This document shows positions 37,601 to 46,123 of a stretch of 64,000 nucleotides of DNA, one piece after another. The translations under genes and the position numbers were made by a program. The stretch lies in NCBI RefSeq assembly GCF_003261585.1, contig NZ_POVU01000001.1, positions 62,001 through 126,000 of the forward strand, in the 5' to 3' direction. This stretch comes from Acinetobacter sp. MB5 (GTDB lineage: Bacteria; Pseudomonadota; Gammaproteobacteria; Pseudomonadales; Moraxellaceae). The notes below the pieces were generated by a model, which saw only the letters and a list, made by a program, of their open reading frames with translations, ran no database searches and was not told the origin of the DNA. How positions within the stretch are numbered: the stretch's first letter is position 1; every line of letters starts with the position of its first letter.

Positions 37601-38590
37601 TTCAGACAGTGCTAAACGTGCATAAAGTGGCAAAATTTCGGTATGGCGTGGGCCGTATTTCTGCAAAGTTTCTTGCAGTTCACGAATTTCTTGTTCAGTA
37701 CTAGCAAAAATCAGAATATCGGCGTGTTCAGGATGCCCTTTTTCTGCGGCATCGGCAAAACATTCTTCAACAGCCTGAACAACGGCACGCGGCAAATTTT
37801 CTTCAAAATCATCAAAGGCATCGTCATCACTACCGCCAATATTCATTTCAGAAATTGGACGATAACGAACTTCTACAGGGAAGCTACGACCTTCGACTTC
37901 AAAGATTGGCGCTTGACGGAAATATTCACTAAAACGGTTAACGTCTAATGTCGCCGAAGTAATGATGACTTTTAAATCGGGGCGTTTTGGCAATAACTGC
38001 TTCAAATAACCCATGATGAAGTCAATATTGAGCGAACGCTCATGTGCTTCATCGATAATAATCGTATCGTATTTATTTAAAAATCGGTCATTTGACAGTT
38101 CTGCCAATAAAATCCCGTCCGTCATTAAACGGACGATCGAATCATTGGAACCTTGTTCATTAAAACGAACTTTAAAGCCAATCGACTCGCCCAGTTTTTC
38201 ACTAACTTCTTCGGCAATACGCTGTGACACACTACGTGCAGCCAAACGACGTGGCTGGGTATGCCCGATCATGCCTGTCAAGCCACGCCCTGCAAGCATG
38301 GCAATTTGTGGTAATTGTGTTGTTTTCCCCGAGCCTGTTTCACCCGCAACAATAATCACCTGATGTTTCTGAATGGCAGTAATCAGGCGTTCAGCATATT
38401 GGGTTACAGGAAGATCTTGATTCAGCTTAATTTTTGGTAAGCGCTGAAAACGCGCTTTGACTTGTGCATTGGATTTTTCAAATAATGCTTGGTACTGCTG
38501 TTGATCTGCATCCTTTGTCTTGCCTAGTCGATTTAAACGATGTCGGTCACGCACCATAACCAATTGATCTATATTTAAATCACTTTGCAC
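34670..38590 (-). CDS. hrpA: ATP-dependent RNA helicase HrpA
   Basis: A 1306-residue DEAH-box helicase of about the usual length (E. coli 1300). Seen: Walker A GETGSGKTTQLPQ near residue 81, DEAH in IIIDEAHERSLN, SATL, the helicase C domain with ATNVAETALTVP and QRKGRCGR, HA2 and OB folds, and the long C-terminal HrpA extension. E. coli HrpA helps rescue stalled ribosomes. Odd: residues about 476-503 carry an inserted proline/glycine-rich peptide (KNPPKSSFEQGG...RGVGGDS) between LVELGALT and LTKVGQMMAKMP, which are adjacent in relatives; it is encoded by a palindromic repeat. The insertion lies in a surface linker before HA2, and the frame is kept. Confidence 0.95.
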   Translation of the reverse strand: MQSDLNIDQLVMVRDRHRLNRLGKTKDADQQQYQALFEKSNAQVKARFQRLPKIKLNQDLPVTQYAERLITAIQKHQVIIVAGETGSGKTTQLPQIAMLAGRGLTGMIGHTQPRRLAARSVSQRIAEEVSEKLGESIGFKVRFNEQGSNDSIVRLMTDGILLAELSNDRFLNKYDTIIIDEAHERSLNIDFIMGYLKQLLPKRPDLKVIITSATLDVNRFSEYFRQAPIFEVEGRSFPVEVRYRPISEMNIGGSDDDAFDDFEENLPRAVVQAVEECFADAAEKGHPEHADILIFASTEQEIRELQETLQKYGPRHTEILPLYARLALSEQQRIFNPGGAGRRIIIATNVAETALTVPNIRYVIDSGFARISRYSYRSRVQRLPIEAVSQAAANQRKGRCGRIAAGVCIRLYSEEDFQSRPEFTEPEIKRTNLASVILQMQSLGLGNLEDFDFIEPPDHRLVNDGRKLLVELGALTEKNPPKSSFEQGGLEQAPLSKRGVGGDSLTKVGQMMAKMPIDPRLARMIVAGSHFGVLKEILVVVSALAVQDPRERPADKQTQADQKHALFKEADSDFLFYLKLWDTLQSNREAMTENKRRNFARQHFLSWLRLREWRQTHQQLVELAEGLKLSWNDKPASYENLHRALLTGLLSFIANKTDERNVYMAVRQQKARIFPASSLHKAGASWVMAFEMVETSQVYLRTLAKIDPEWILLAARDLLKYHYFEPHWSKKSGIVNAYAQISLFGLIIEPKRQINFEKVDHAAAHEIFLRDALTTGQLGITPPFLKHNLLKLEEVERVEDKLRRRDLVVDEETIYQFYAARVPEDIASRRTFEDWRATVEPKQPRYLFVEDDALWQSDRPTTQQFPDYLHNGELRLATSYRFDPSHDQDGATVKIPVQALPQVDENIWSWGIPGWRLDLIEALLKALPKDKRRNIVPIPDTAKKLLSGVDAVHLREHIFKYLAFALRGEQITEKDFSFERVDPYLIPFIVVVDEKGRTIEKGRDLSELKARCRTETHRPVKQSKGEFQTFPEQFVFEAAQKVTGVVVKQFQALVPTKAFSKLDAKDESGVVIQTFNDQAEAMHQHKQGVIRLIHLQLGDAIRQLKKQISKPLALAYSPLGDKAKLEQMLIYATLDEAINELPVDANAFAELLAQVKKQFLTHGQHILSVLNDVLIPWQNIRRQLLTLDQSIFGKNMDDIEDQLDLMQLDNFVYTQPLSLWQEFPRYLKALMMRLERLPNNLQRDTAAIDQIDAWMEKLFKYKNDPRLRELYTMVEEQRISLFSQPMKTKMPISENRLQKHWQQLGL
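37082..37163. repeat. Palindromic repeat inserted in frame in hrpA
   Basis: About 82 bases with two internal hairpins: CCCC-TCTTT / AAAG-T-GGGG (37093-37113) and CCTCCTT / AAGGAGG (37125-37143), flanked by GGAGATT- and AATCCTCC-like ends. Encodes NPPKSSFEQGG and LSKRGVGGD on the hrpA strand, a peptide type known from repeats scattered in bacterial genomes. Confidence 0.7.
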
Positions 38591-38928
38591 CGAATGCTAT
38601 CCTCATACATAAAAGAGGCTAGTTTACTCGACTCTGATCTTGATAGAAAGAATTACATTTCCAAGTTTTTTCAACAAAGCTCTTGAATTTAAAGCTGTCT
38701 ATCTTCATATTTAGTCACAGTGATGCGAAATAGGATTGTGACTGTCATCACCATGCAATAGATGACCCTAACAATCCTTGTTGTAATAGGTGAAAGGTGT
38801 TGCAAAAATCATCGATTTATTTTTCCGATTTATTGCATTAAAAAATACTATTTTACCAATGATGTTTTTTTTCTTATTCTAAATTTCGTAAACAGATTAC
38901 TACTTCCATCCATCTTACGGAGATAATG
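38591..38928. other. Intergenic region between divergent hrpA and ahpC
   Basis: 338 bases without a gene. AT-rich near ahpC; a -10-like TACTAT at 38846-38851 could serve ahpC. I see no clear OxyR site. Confidence 0.4.
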
Positions 38929-39492
38929 ATGAGCTTAATTAATACTGAAGTTAAACCATTTAAAGCAACTGCATACCACAACGGTCAATTTATCGACATC
39001 ACTGAAGCTGATCTTAAAGGCAAATGGTCTGTATTCTTCTTCTATCCAGCAGACTTCACTTTCGTTTGCCCAACTGAACTTGGCGACCTTGCTGACAACT
39101 ACGCTGAATTCAAAAAATTAGGCGTTGAAATCTTTGCAGTTTCTACTGACACGCACTTCACACACAAAGCTTGGCACGATTCTTCTGCTGAAATCAAAAA
39201 AATCGAATACCCAATGGTTGGCGATCCAACTTGGACACTTGCTAAAAACTTTGAAGTGTTAATTGAAGAAGCTGGTCTTGCTGACCGTGGTACTTTCGTA
39301 ATCGACCCAGAAGGTAAAATCCAAATCGTTGAAATCAACGCAGGTGGTATTGGTCGTGACGCTCAAGAACTTCTTCGCAAAGTTAAAGCTGCTCAATATG
39401 TTCACGCTCACCCAGGTGAAGTTTGCCCAGCTAAATGGAAAGAAGGTGACGCAACACTTGCTCCATCTATCGACCTAGTAGGTAAAATCTAA
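38929..39492 (+). CDS. ahpC: Peroxiredoxin, alkyl hydroperoxide reductase subunit C
   Basis: A 187-residue typical 2-Cys peroxiredoxin that reduces hydrogen peroxide and organic peroxides. Peroxidatic cysteine in [15 protein letters not shown] near residue 47; resolving cysteine in [13 protein letters not shown] near residue 166. Two ATGs are adjacent; the second (38929) is preferred, since it lies six bases after GGAG and gives the standard [11 protein letters not shown] start. The codon use is strongly biased (highly expressed gene). No ahpF follows; a strong terminator comes at once, so it is a single-gene transcript. Confidence 0.96.
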   Translation: MSLINTEVKPFKATAYHNGQFIDITEADLKGKWSVFFFYPADFTFVCPTELGDLADNYAEFKKLGVEIFAVSTDTHFTHKAWHDSSAEIKKIEYPMVGDPTWTLAKNFEVLIEEAGLADRGTFVIDPEGKIQIVEINAGGIGRDAQELLRKVKAAQYVHAHPGEVCPAKWKEGDATLAPSIDLVGKI

Positions 39493-39513
39493 TCTTCTGA
39501 TTAGCTAATATCT

Positions 39514-39543
39514 AAAAAGCCCCTCATTTTGAGGGGCTTTTTG
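39514..39543. terminator. Strong bidirectional terminator
   Basis: AAAGCCCCTC, five-base loop, GAGGGGCTTT with A- and T-runs, between convergent ahpC and the SDR gene. Confidence 0.92.
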
Positions 39544-39545
39544 AT

Positions 39546-40349
39546 TTAAACCATTGCAACGCGTTTCTTAAACATTTTTGCGATCAAGTTGACCATAAAC
39601 TGACGCGACACAATCCGAGCCAGTTGCGCTGTCATATAATTCAATTTTCCTGTAATCACTACAGTTTTTTGCTTTTCTAAACCAAGAATTGCCAAACAAA
39701 TCACTTCGTCGACTGTCATAGCTTGCATACCTTGAGTATTGGCTTGGGCAACTTCTGCAAAATTGGTGCGGGTATTTCCAGGACAAAGCGCCAAAAATTG
39801 CACCCCTGAATTTTGATATTCACCTGCTAAGGCTTCTGTAAAATTCAAAACATAGCTTTTGGTCGCGCCATACACGGCAATATAGGGTAAAGGCTGAAAT
39901 GCACCTGTCGATGCAATATTGATGATAATCCCCTGTTGCCGCTGTAACATGCTTGGCAAAAACAACCGGGTCAATTGCGTCAATGTCAGTATGTTTAACA
40001 TGATCATCTGCTGATAACTTTCAGGACTTTGATCTAGAAAGTTTGTCCATTTACCAAAACCAGCATTATTAATCAGAATATCAACCGATAAATCTTGTTG
40101 GGTAATATGTTCAAAAAGTTGTAACGCAGCATCTGAGTGGGATAAGTCCAAACCAATTACCGTCACTCGAATCTGATAGTCACTTTGCCATTGCTGTGCC
40201 AATTGCTGTAACTTTTCAGTACTACGCGCCACAATAATCAGATGAATGCCTTGTTTTGCCAGATATTCAGCAAAACCATGTCCAATTCCAGAAGACGCAC
40301 CCGTAATCAACGCAGTTTTATTTTTGAATTGTTTTAAAATCTGACTCAT
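39546..40349 (-). CDS. Short-chain dehydrogenase/reductase (SDR) family protein
   Basis: A 267-residue classical SDR. Cofactor motif TALITGASSGIGHGFAEYLA near residue 13, NNAGFGKW, structural serine in IINIASTGAF, and the catalytic YGATK (Y-x-x-x-K). The C-terminal part has a hydrophobic, basic tail (RIVSRQFMVNLIAKMFKKR) as in membrane-associated SDRs of the YqjQ/DltE type. A basic residue after the glycine motif (VARSTEK) suggests NADP. The MerR gene upstream (64 bases) on the same strand may control it. Substrate unknown. Confidence 0.88.
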   Translation of the reverse strand: MSQILKQFKNKTALITGASSGIGHGFAEYLAKQGIHLIIVARSTEKLQQLAQQWQSDYQIRVTVIGLDLSHSDAALQLFEHITQQDLSVDILINNAGFGKWTNFLDQSPESYQQMIMLNILTLTQLTRLFLPSMLQRQQGIIINIASTGAFQPLPYIAVYGATKSYVLNFTEALAGEYQNSGVQFLALCPGNTRTNFAEVAQANTQGMQAMTVDEVICLAILGLEKQKTVVITGKLNYMTAQLARIVSRQFMVNLIAKMFKKRVAMV

Positions 40350-40413
40350 TTTTCTAACCTAATATGAATGAGTCATTACCATAAACCCTGCCCCTAAGGA
40401 CAGAGTCAAGTTT

Positions 40414-40806
40414 TTATTTTTGAGAAAATTCTGAACAAGATTGCTGTGCTTCACTCTGGTAGAGTTCAGATAGCTGTTGATCAAGCTGCAATAAATCATA
40501 TTGCAACTGAATAATCTGCTGTTTTTGTTGATCTAATTTTTGCCATTTTTTTGTTATCAGCAGTTTGGCAACATCTAAGGGAAAGCGTTGTTGTTGTGCT
40601 TTGATATGGGCTAGCTCTTGAATTTCAGCCAAGCTAAAACCTACCGCTTGAGCTTGGCGAATCATTTTCACCAAACGTACATCCATTTCAGAATAAATTC
40701 GGTATTTACCCAAACGCTTTGGTTCAGGTAATAAACCTAATTGTTCATAATGGCGAATCGCCTTGGGCGTAGTATTACAACAGATAGCCAATTGACCAAT
40801 ATACAT
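40414..40806 (-). CDS. MerR family transcriptional regulator
   Basis: A 130-residue regulator. The N-terminal winged helix is MYIGQLAICCNTTPKAIRHYEQLGLL with PEPKRLGKYRIYSE; then VRLVKMIRQAQAVGFSLAEI, and a long coiled-coil dimer helix rich in Q, L and K. A CxxxxS tail (QQSCSEFSQK) has only one cysteine, so it does not look like a metal sensor. Probably controls the SDR gene 64 bases downstream, or its own transcript. Confidence 0.88.
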   Translation of the reverse strand: MYIGQLAICCNTTPKAIRHYEQLGLLPEPKRLGKYRIYSEMDVRLVKMIRQAQAVGFSLAEIQELAHIKAQQQRFPLDVAKLLITKKWQKLDQQKQQIIQLQYDLLQLDQQLSELYQSEAQQSCSEFSQK

Positions 40807-40831
40807 AAATCTATATTTCTAAGTTAAGCCA

Positions 40832-41545
40832 TTAGCAATAACTTTGCACGAGTATCACCTGAAAAGGATGATGTGAATCGCTAAATTTTTGTGGTGGTTT
40901 TTCTTTAAATAATGCACCAGTACGATACTTTGATGTATTCGACAAAATAATTCGAGCATCATCGTTCGTGACAACCGCAGTTTGCTCAAGGGTTTTAAGC
41001 TTCGGCAATACCAATTGATCTAACGTTGAAACCAACAAATCAATCACAATGACCCCAACAAATTGCTGATCAATCATCACAGGATGCGAAAAGGTAATCG
41101 TATAAGCATGATTACAAATATAATCAACATAAGGCCCTTCAACATAAGGCTGTTTATTTTTCGCAGGATGGTTGAACCAGTCAAATAACCGAAAATCTAG
41201 ACGTTGTTGTAATTCTTGATAACTTTCCAGTTCTGCTTGCTGGATTTTTTGATCTTTTTTATACCACCATTCCAGTGTCCAGTAGCCTTGTTGCTGGTTA
41301 GTTGCAGCAGAGTAGCTTGCAAAACCCATTCCGTGACTATACTGACTCTTTTGTAATGCAGTCTGAATATGCGCTTGTAGTTGATGCCGATCAGTTTCAG
41401 TCAACTTAACGCCACCTTGAGTGAGTACCGAATCCGCTGATAACAACTGGCTTGCTTCAATTGCCAAATCCTGTGCAGCTTGGGTAATTTCATTAACGAC
41501 TTGGTTCAGTAAATTTTGAATCTGTTCGATTTGCATATCTTTCAT
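40832..41545 (-). CDS. Cache-domain (PDC-like) sensor protein without output domain
   Basis: A 237-residue protein. The N-terminus is a charged amphipathic helix (MQIEQIQNLLNQVVNEITQA), and the rest looks like a Cache/PDC ligand-binding fold: GMGFASYSA, YWTLEWWYKK, PYVEGPYVDYICNHAYTITF and VGVIVIDLLVSTLDQLVLP. No signal peptide, membrane helix, HAMP, kinase or methyl-accepting part is seen, so it would be a cytosolic stand-alone sensor. ATG at 41545 is chosen (AAGGA upstream). It follows a GntR regulator by 63 bases on the same strand; such FCD-GntR/Cache pairs suggest joint sensing of an amino or organic acid, which is inference. Confidence 0.7.
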   Translation of the reverse strand: MKDMQIEQIQNLLNQVVNEITQAAQDLAIEASQLLSADSVLTQGGVKLTETDRHQLQAHIQTALQKSQYSHGMGFASYSAATNQQQGYWTLEWWYKKDQKIQQAELESYQELQQRLDFRLFDWFNHPAKNKQPYVEGPYVDYICNHAYTITFSHPVMIDQQFVGVIVIDLLVSTLDQLVLPKLKTLEQTAVVTNDDARIILSNTSKYRTGALFKEKPPQKFSDSHHPFQVILVQSYC

Positions 41546-41608
41546 GCTTATTTCCTTCAATATACTTTCTCTTACCACAGCCAAACAGAATCAGAATTTT
41601 GTTTCACT

Positions 41609-42325
41609 TTACAATGTAAGCTTAAATTCAAGCATTTCATCTGTTAATCCATAAAGCAAATTCTGTGCCTGTTGCGCAGCGGCTTCAGCATCCTGCTGTT
41701 GCAAACATTCGAATAATTTTAGATATTCAGCAACGGTCTGCTTATGGATTTTATCGTTTTTATACAATGTCGCAACCAGTGGCAACCATTCTGTTTGAAT
41801 TGCAAGTTCCTGATTCGCCAATCTTGATGACTGAGCATAAGCAACAACCATTAACAAACAGCGCATGTCTGTCTGGGCACGTATATCTGGCTGCTCTGCA
41901 TCTTGAAAAGTTAAAATGAGTTCATGCAATTTAGCCAATTGTGGAAGCGTTGTTCGCTGGGTCGCAAGTTTGGCACTATGCGCTAAAATCGCACTATGCA
42001 GCTCAGATAAATCGGCGATATATTCATTACTGACTTGACGTAAAGGTTGTTGCTGTAACACCTGATTTGCTGAAAGCTCACAAACGAAGCTACCTCCGTT
42101 TCGTCCACGGCGAGTATCAATGAGGCCTTTTACACGCAATGTATTGAGTGCTTCGCGCACTGTTACAGGTGACACTCCCATAAGACGCGATAAATCAGCT
42201 TCATTTGGAAGCTGTTCATTTGCTTCAAGCAGCCCTGCAATAATTGCATTGCCTAATCGTTCTACGACCTGTTCAGAACGTGTCGCCTGACCGATTGGTG
42301 CATATATAACGGTGTGTGCTGTCAT
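41609..42325 (-). CDS. GntR family regulator (FCD subfamily)
   Basis: A 238-residue regulator. Winged helix: VVERLGNAIIAGLLEANEQL, PNEADLSRLMGVSPVTVREALNTL as the HTH (about residues 40-62, given in part), GLIDTRRGRNGGSFV. The helical FCD domain follows (ADLSELHSAILAHSAKL, then MRCLLMVVAYAQS), with fewer of the usual metal histidines. First gene of a unit with the Cache protein. A dyad 98 bases upstream (42423-42445) could be its operator. Confidence 0.87.
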   Translation of the reverse strand: MTAHTVIYAPIGQATRSEQVVERLGNAIIAGLLEANEQLPNEADLSRLMGVSPVTVREALNTLRVKGLIDTRRGRNGGSFVCELSANQVLQQQPLRQVSNEYIADLSELHSAILAHSAKLATQRTTLPQLAKLHELILTFQDAEQPDIRAQTDMRCLLMVVAYAQSSRLANQELAIQTEWLPLVATLYKNDKIHKQTVAEYLKLFECLQQQDAEAAAQQAQNLLYGLTDEMLEFKLTL

Positions 42326-42940
42326 CGCTCGTTCTCATCTAAATCAAGCTTCATACTTGATAAGGTAGGCTAAAAAATAAAAAGCTCTCCATAAAACCAG
42401 TCATCCCTATTGTTTCTAGGCACAATATGCAATTTGTCCATATTGCCGAAATTCCATTTCTGTTTGTGATGATGAGCGTAAATAACTTAACTGACTTGTA
42501 TTTAATCGCCTAACACATCATCTCTGAATGTTTTATGAATGCTGGGATTATAGCAAATCGTTTTTAAATTGATGTTGTTTCTTGAAAAATCAATGATAAA
42601 TTCCTCAAAATAAATCGAACAATTGCTTTAATCTCACACAAATGTGCAGACCATTGGCAAATATTTGATGTTATTTAGAGAAATCTTAAATTTTTCTTGT
42701 TTAGAAATATTATATTTTTTAATTCATATTAAATATAAGTTATTGTTTAATTTAATTTATTAATAATAAAATATGACTTATAATTTATTATATAAAATGT
42801 GAACAGAAACACTTATTTTCTAGTCAGTTAATCTTCATCTTCTTTATAGTTTTGTAAATAATGGACTTTCAACATAAATTCAAAATTTTATCTTTTTGAT
42901 CAGTTACTTTTTTTAAATTCAATTAAGAAGAAGTCTAGAT
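42326..42940. other. 615-base AT-rich intergenic region with one dyad
   Basis: No gene seen. At 42423-42445 stands CAATATG, nine bases, CATATTG, an exact inverted repeat that could be a regulator site. The stretch 42660-42900 is nearly pure A and T and shows no other structure that I can support. Confidence 0.5.
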
Positions 42941-43354
42941 TTAATCTAGACAATATCTTTTTTCAATCGCGTCAAAACAGCATTGAAATATAAAAGTATA
43001 AACAAGAATACACAAAGTAATACTCACATCAAGTAAGAGCGCATCTAAAAGACTTAGGTTTAAGCTATAAACAATCAAAGGTACGCTAATGAACAATAAT
43101 CCACCTTCAAAACCCACTGCATGTAAAATGCGTATTCTCACTCCACGCTCTAAGGTTAAAAAATGTTCCATTTTTTCAAAGAGATTGTTATACAGCATAT
43201 TCCAGAATACAGATATGATGGCCATTGCCAGTCCGAAACTACCTGTTAATTCCACTGGCATTTCAAACATATAGCTGAGCGCAAAAGTCATTATAAACAG
43301 TAAAATACCTTCATAACTTAATGCATGAACCCATCTTTTCTTTGACATCAACAT
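42941..43354 (-). CDS. PACE family efflux transporter (AceI-like)
   Basis: A 137-residue inner-membrane protein with four helices arranged as two bacterial transmembrane pair domains: RWVHALSYEGILLFI and then RIRILHAVGFEGGLLFI show the repeated H-A-x-x-(Y/F)-E-G motif. Glu15 matches the proton-coupling residue of AceI, the chlorhexidine exporter of A. baumannii. The start at 43354 has GAG seven bases upstream. Divergent from a LysR gene as aceI is from aceR. It probably exports a biocide or a short polyamine; which one is not known. Confidence 0.9.
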   Translation of the reverse strand: MLMSKKRWVHALSYEGILLFIMTFALSYMFEMPVELTGSFGLAMAIISVFWNMLYNNLFEKMEHFLTLERGVRIRILHAVGFEGGLLFISVPLIVYSLNLSLLDALLLDVSITLCILVYTFIFQCCFDAIEKRYCLD

Positions 43355-43442
43355 AAAAAACTCATTTTTTTGCTTGGCATGAATCTATTTTATTTTTATG
43401 ATTCTGATGAGTCTAATTAGATTCTTTCAGAAAAATTGATAG

Positions 43443-44336
43443 ATGAACATAAATCAAGAACAACTCAATATCTTCAAGACCGTAATCGAAACAGGCTCTT
43501 TCTCTGCTGCTGCACGACAGCTCGGCAAAGTCCCCTCTGCGGTCAGCATGTCGATTGCCAACCTTGAACTTGACCTGAATTTACAGCTATTTGAACGCGT
43601 TGGCCGCGAGCCAAAACCCACCGCACAAGCTCAGGTGTTATATGAAAAGACGCTTTTTTTACTCACTGAAATGCAGCAATGGGTGCAACATGCGCATGCA
43701 CTCAGTACAGGTCTAGAATCTACTTTAGGCATTGTCGTTGTTTCCGAACTTATTCATACGGAATGGACTGATTATATTGCGCTACTCGAACACCAGTTCC
43801 CAACCTTACAAATTGATATTTTTTCTGCACCGCAAGAAGATGCTTTACGCATGCTGATGCAGGGTGAAGTGCAGTTTGCATTAATGTTTGAACGTGAATC
43901 ACTTGATCATCGAGAGTCCTTTATTGAACTCAAACGCGAAACCATTGTCCCTGTGGTCAGCCTGCAACATACTCTGGCACAGCAACAGCAAATTAGCCTT
44001 GAAACGTTACAACGCTACCGACAGGTGATTGTGACTGCACGTGATCGGCGGATTGAGCCCGAATTACTCTTCTCAAAACAATACTGGCGAACCGATAACC
44101 ATCAATTGGCTTTGTCTCTTATTCTAAAAAACTTAGGTTGGGGGCTTTTACCCTTAACCATGCTCGAGCAAAACCCACATTTATATACCCAGCTTAAAAT
44201 TCTAGATATTTTAGACATTACCCCTCAACTCGATTACTACATTGATTTGGTTTGGAATAAAGAAGCCCAATTAGGGCAAGCCAGCCGATTTTTAATTGAC
44301 TATGTACGACAACAGCGCCTTAAAAAAGTGCTGTGA
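43443..44336 (+). CDS. LysR family regulator (AceR-like position)
   Basis: A 297-residue LysR-type regulator: N-terminal HTH NQEQLNIFKTVIETGSFSAA, RQLGKVPSAVSMSIANLE, LQLFERVGREPKPTAQAQVL; then a periplasmic-binding-protein-like effector domain with GIVVVSELIHTEW and MLMQGEVQFALMFE. Divergent from the PACE pump with an 88-base gap, the arrangement of aceR-aceI, so it likely activates that pump when an efflux substrate binds. Confidence 0.9.
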   Translation: MNINQEQLNIFKTVIETGSFSAAARQLGKVPSAVSMSIANLELDLNLQLFERVGREPKPTAQAQVLYEKTLFLLTEMQQWVQHAHALSTGLESTLGIVVVSELIHTEWTDYIALLEHQFPTLQIDIFSAPQEDALRMLMQGEVQFALMFERESLDHRESFIELKRETIVPVVSLQHTLAQQQQISLETLQRYRQVIVTARDRRIEPELLFSKQYWRTDNHQLALSLILKNLGWGLLPLTMLEQNPHLYTQLKILDILDITPQLDYYIDLVWNKEAQLGQASRFLIDYVRQQRLKKVL

Positions 44337-44405
44337 ACCTCTTTTTTTTTGAAAAGCTATGCTATAACTAGATAGATTCAAAACACGATTAAATAGTTTA
44401 AGACA

Positions 44406-45383
44406 ATGACAGATTCAGCTTTATCCCAATTAAAAAAATTAACCACAATTGTTGCTGATAGCAGCGATTTGAGCGCCATTGAACAATTCCGCCCTCTCGA
44501 TGCAACCACCAACCCATCTTTAATTACAGTAGCAGCTTCTCAGCCCAATAACCGTGAATTAATTGAAGCGGCTTATCATCAAGCCAAATCGGAAGGCTTG
44601 GTTCACGATGCCTTAATTGAACGTACAATTGATATTTTAACAGTCAAGTTTGGTGTTGAAATTCTCAAACTGATTGACGGCCGAGTTTCAACCGAGGTCG
44701 ATGCAAGCCTGTCTTACGATACCGAAGCTACAATTACAAAAGCCAAAGAATTATTAGCACTATATAAAGATTATGGTGTTGATCAAAATCGCATTCTCAT
44801 TAAAATTGCATCAACTTGGGAAGGTATTCAAGCTGCTAAAGCACTTGAAGCTGAGGGTGTGCATTGCAATCTAACGCTTTTATTTGGGTTACACCAAGCC
44901 AAAGCTTGTGCTGATGCCAAAGTTACGCTTATTTCACCATTTGTTGGGCGTATTTTAGACTGGTATAAAAAAGCAGAAAATGTTGACCACTATCCAATTG
45001 AGCAAGACCCTGGTGTTTTGTCCGTAAAGGCCATTTTTGACTACTATAAGACACATGGCGTTAAAACTGAGGTTATGGGTGCAAGCTTCCGCAGTACAGA
45101 ACAGGTATTGGCATTAGCAGGCTGTGATTTACTTACCGTTGCACCAAATTTATTGGCACAACTCTATGAAGATCAACGCACTGTAACCGAACAATTAATT
45201 GCACCAACTGCTATAGCTCAAATTACAACTGAATTGTCTGAATCCGAATTTAAAGAGTCGATTCAACACGATTTAATGGCTTCTCAATTACTTCAATCAG
45301 GAATTGATGGATTCATTAAAGCACGCGATCAACTGAGTGCATTATTGCGTCAATCTTTTGGTGAAAATGCTGAATTAAAGTAA
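44406..45383 (+). CDS. tal: Transaldolase
   Basis: A 325-residue TIM-barrel enzyme of the non-oxidative pentose phosphate pathway. Seen: TTIVADSSDLSAIEQFRPLD, DATTNPSLI, and RILIKIASTWEG with the Schiff-base lysine near residue 135; then NLTLLFGLHQAKACADA and TEVMGASFRSTEQVLALAGCD. Length and motifs match the E. coli TalB class. Single gene, closed by a terminator at 45408-45440. Important in Acinetobacter, which lacks a normal glycolytic route, for making pentoses. Confidence 0.96.
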   Translation: MTDSALSQLKKLTTIVADSSDLSAIEQFRPLDATTNPSLITVAASQPNNRELIEAAYHQAKSEGLVHDALIERTIDILTVKFGVEILKLIDGRVSTEVDASLSYDTEATITKAKELLALYKDYGVDQNRILIKIASTWEGIQAAKALEAEGVHCNLTLLFGLHQAKACADAKVTLISPFVGRILDWYKKAENVDHYPIEQDPGVLSVKAIFDYYKTHGVKTEVMGASFRSTEQVLALAGCDLLTVAPNLLAQLYEDQRTVTEQLIAPTAIAQITTELSESEFKESIQHDLMASQLLQSGIDGFIKARDQLSALLRQSFGENAELK

Positions 45384-45407
45384 TAATATAACCTTATCTT
45401 TTTACAC

Positions 45408-45440
45408 ACCGAAACAGGCTTAAACTGTTTCGGTTTTCTT
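45408..45440 (+). terminator. Rho-independent terminator of tal
   Basis: CCGAAACAG, seven-base loop, CTGTTTCGG followed by TTTTCTTT. Confidence 0.85.
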
Positions 45441-45454
45441 TATGGTCGTTTATT

Positions 45455-46123
45455 GTGCTCGGGATTATTGATCTCCCAAGATTTATTATTGGGACTATTT
45501 TAATTGTTTTACTGCCTGGTCCAAATTCACTTTATTTGCTAGCAATTGCTTCACGTTATGGCATTAAACGTGGCTATCAAGCTGCTTTAGGAATTCTGAC
45601 AGGCGATAGTATTTTAATTTTAGCAACTGTACTTGGTGCAGTTTCCTTAATTCATGCCTATCCCATTATTTTTACAGTCTTAAAAGTCTTAGGTGCAGGA
45701 TATCTGGGTTATCTCGGTATCAAGCTTTTTCTACATAGTATTGGTATTTGGAAAAATGCCAAGACCAAATCAAGTGTAATTGCTGATAGCACAGAGACGA
45801 ATATCAAGTCTGATCCAAAACAGATATCTCCCTTTCGTACAGCATTAACCATTAGCTTACTCAACCCTAAAGCTATTTTGTTTTTCCTGTCTTTTTTTGT
45901 ACAGTTTGTAGATCCGAGCAGCAGTGCGCCAATGCTCAGTTTTTTAATTTTGGCTGTGATTTTACAGTTGATTAGTTTTAGCTATTTAACCAGCCTGATT
46001 TTTGGTGGCCGTAAACTCGCAAGTTACTTTTCTCAGCAACAACGTCTTGCAAGTATTGCAACCTGTAGCGTAGGTTTACTTTTCTTAACATTTGGTGCAA
46101 AACTCGCATTTTCAACGATTTAA
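45455..46123 (+). CDS. LysE/RhtB family amino acid exporter, LeuE-like
   Basis: A 222-residue inner-membrane exporter with six hydrophobic segments. The family motif IVLLPGPNSLYLLAIASRYG with GIKRGYQAALGILTGD fits LysE/RhtB; a mid loop (residues about 105-130) is polar; TALTISLLNPKAILFFLSFF is the second family signature. The start is a GTG at 45455 with a poor ribosome site, 15 bases after the tal terminator. Closest in style to LeuE, but the substrate is not certain. Its stop overlaps the convergent SMR stop by four bases. Confidence 0.85.
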   Translation: MLGIIDLPRFIIGTILIVLLPGPNSLYLLAIASRYGIKRGYQAALGILTGDSILILATVLGAVSLIHAYPIIFTVLKVLGAGYLGYLGIKLFLHSIGIWKNAKTKSSVIADSTETNIKSDPKQISPFRTALTISLLNPKAILFFLSFFVQFVDPSSSAPMLSFLILAVILQLISFSYLTSLIFGGRKLASYFSQQQRLASIATCSVGLLFLTFGAKLAFSTI

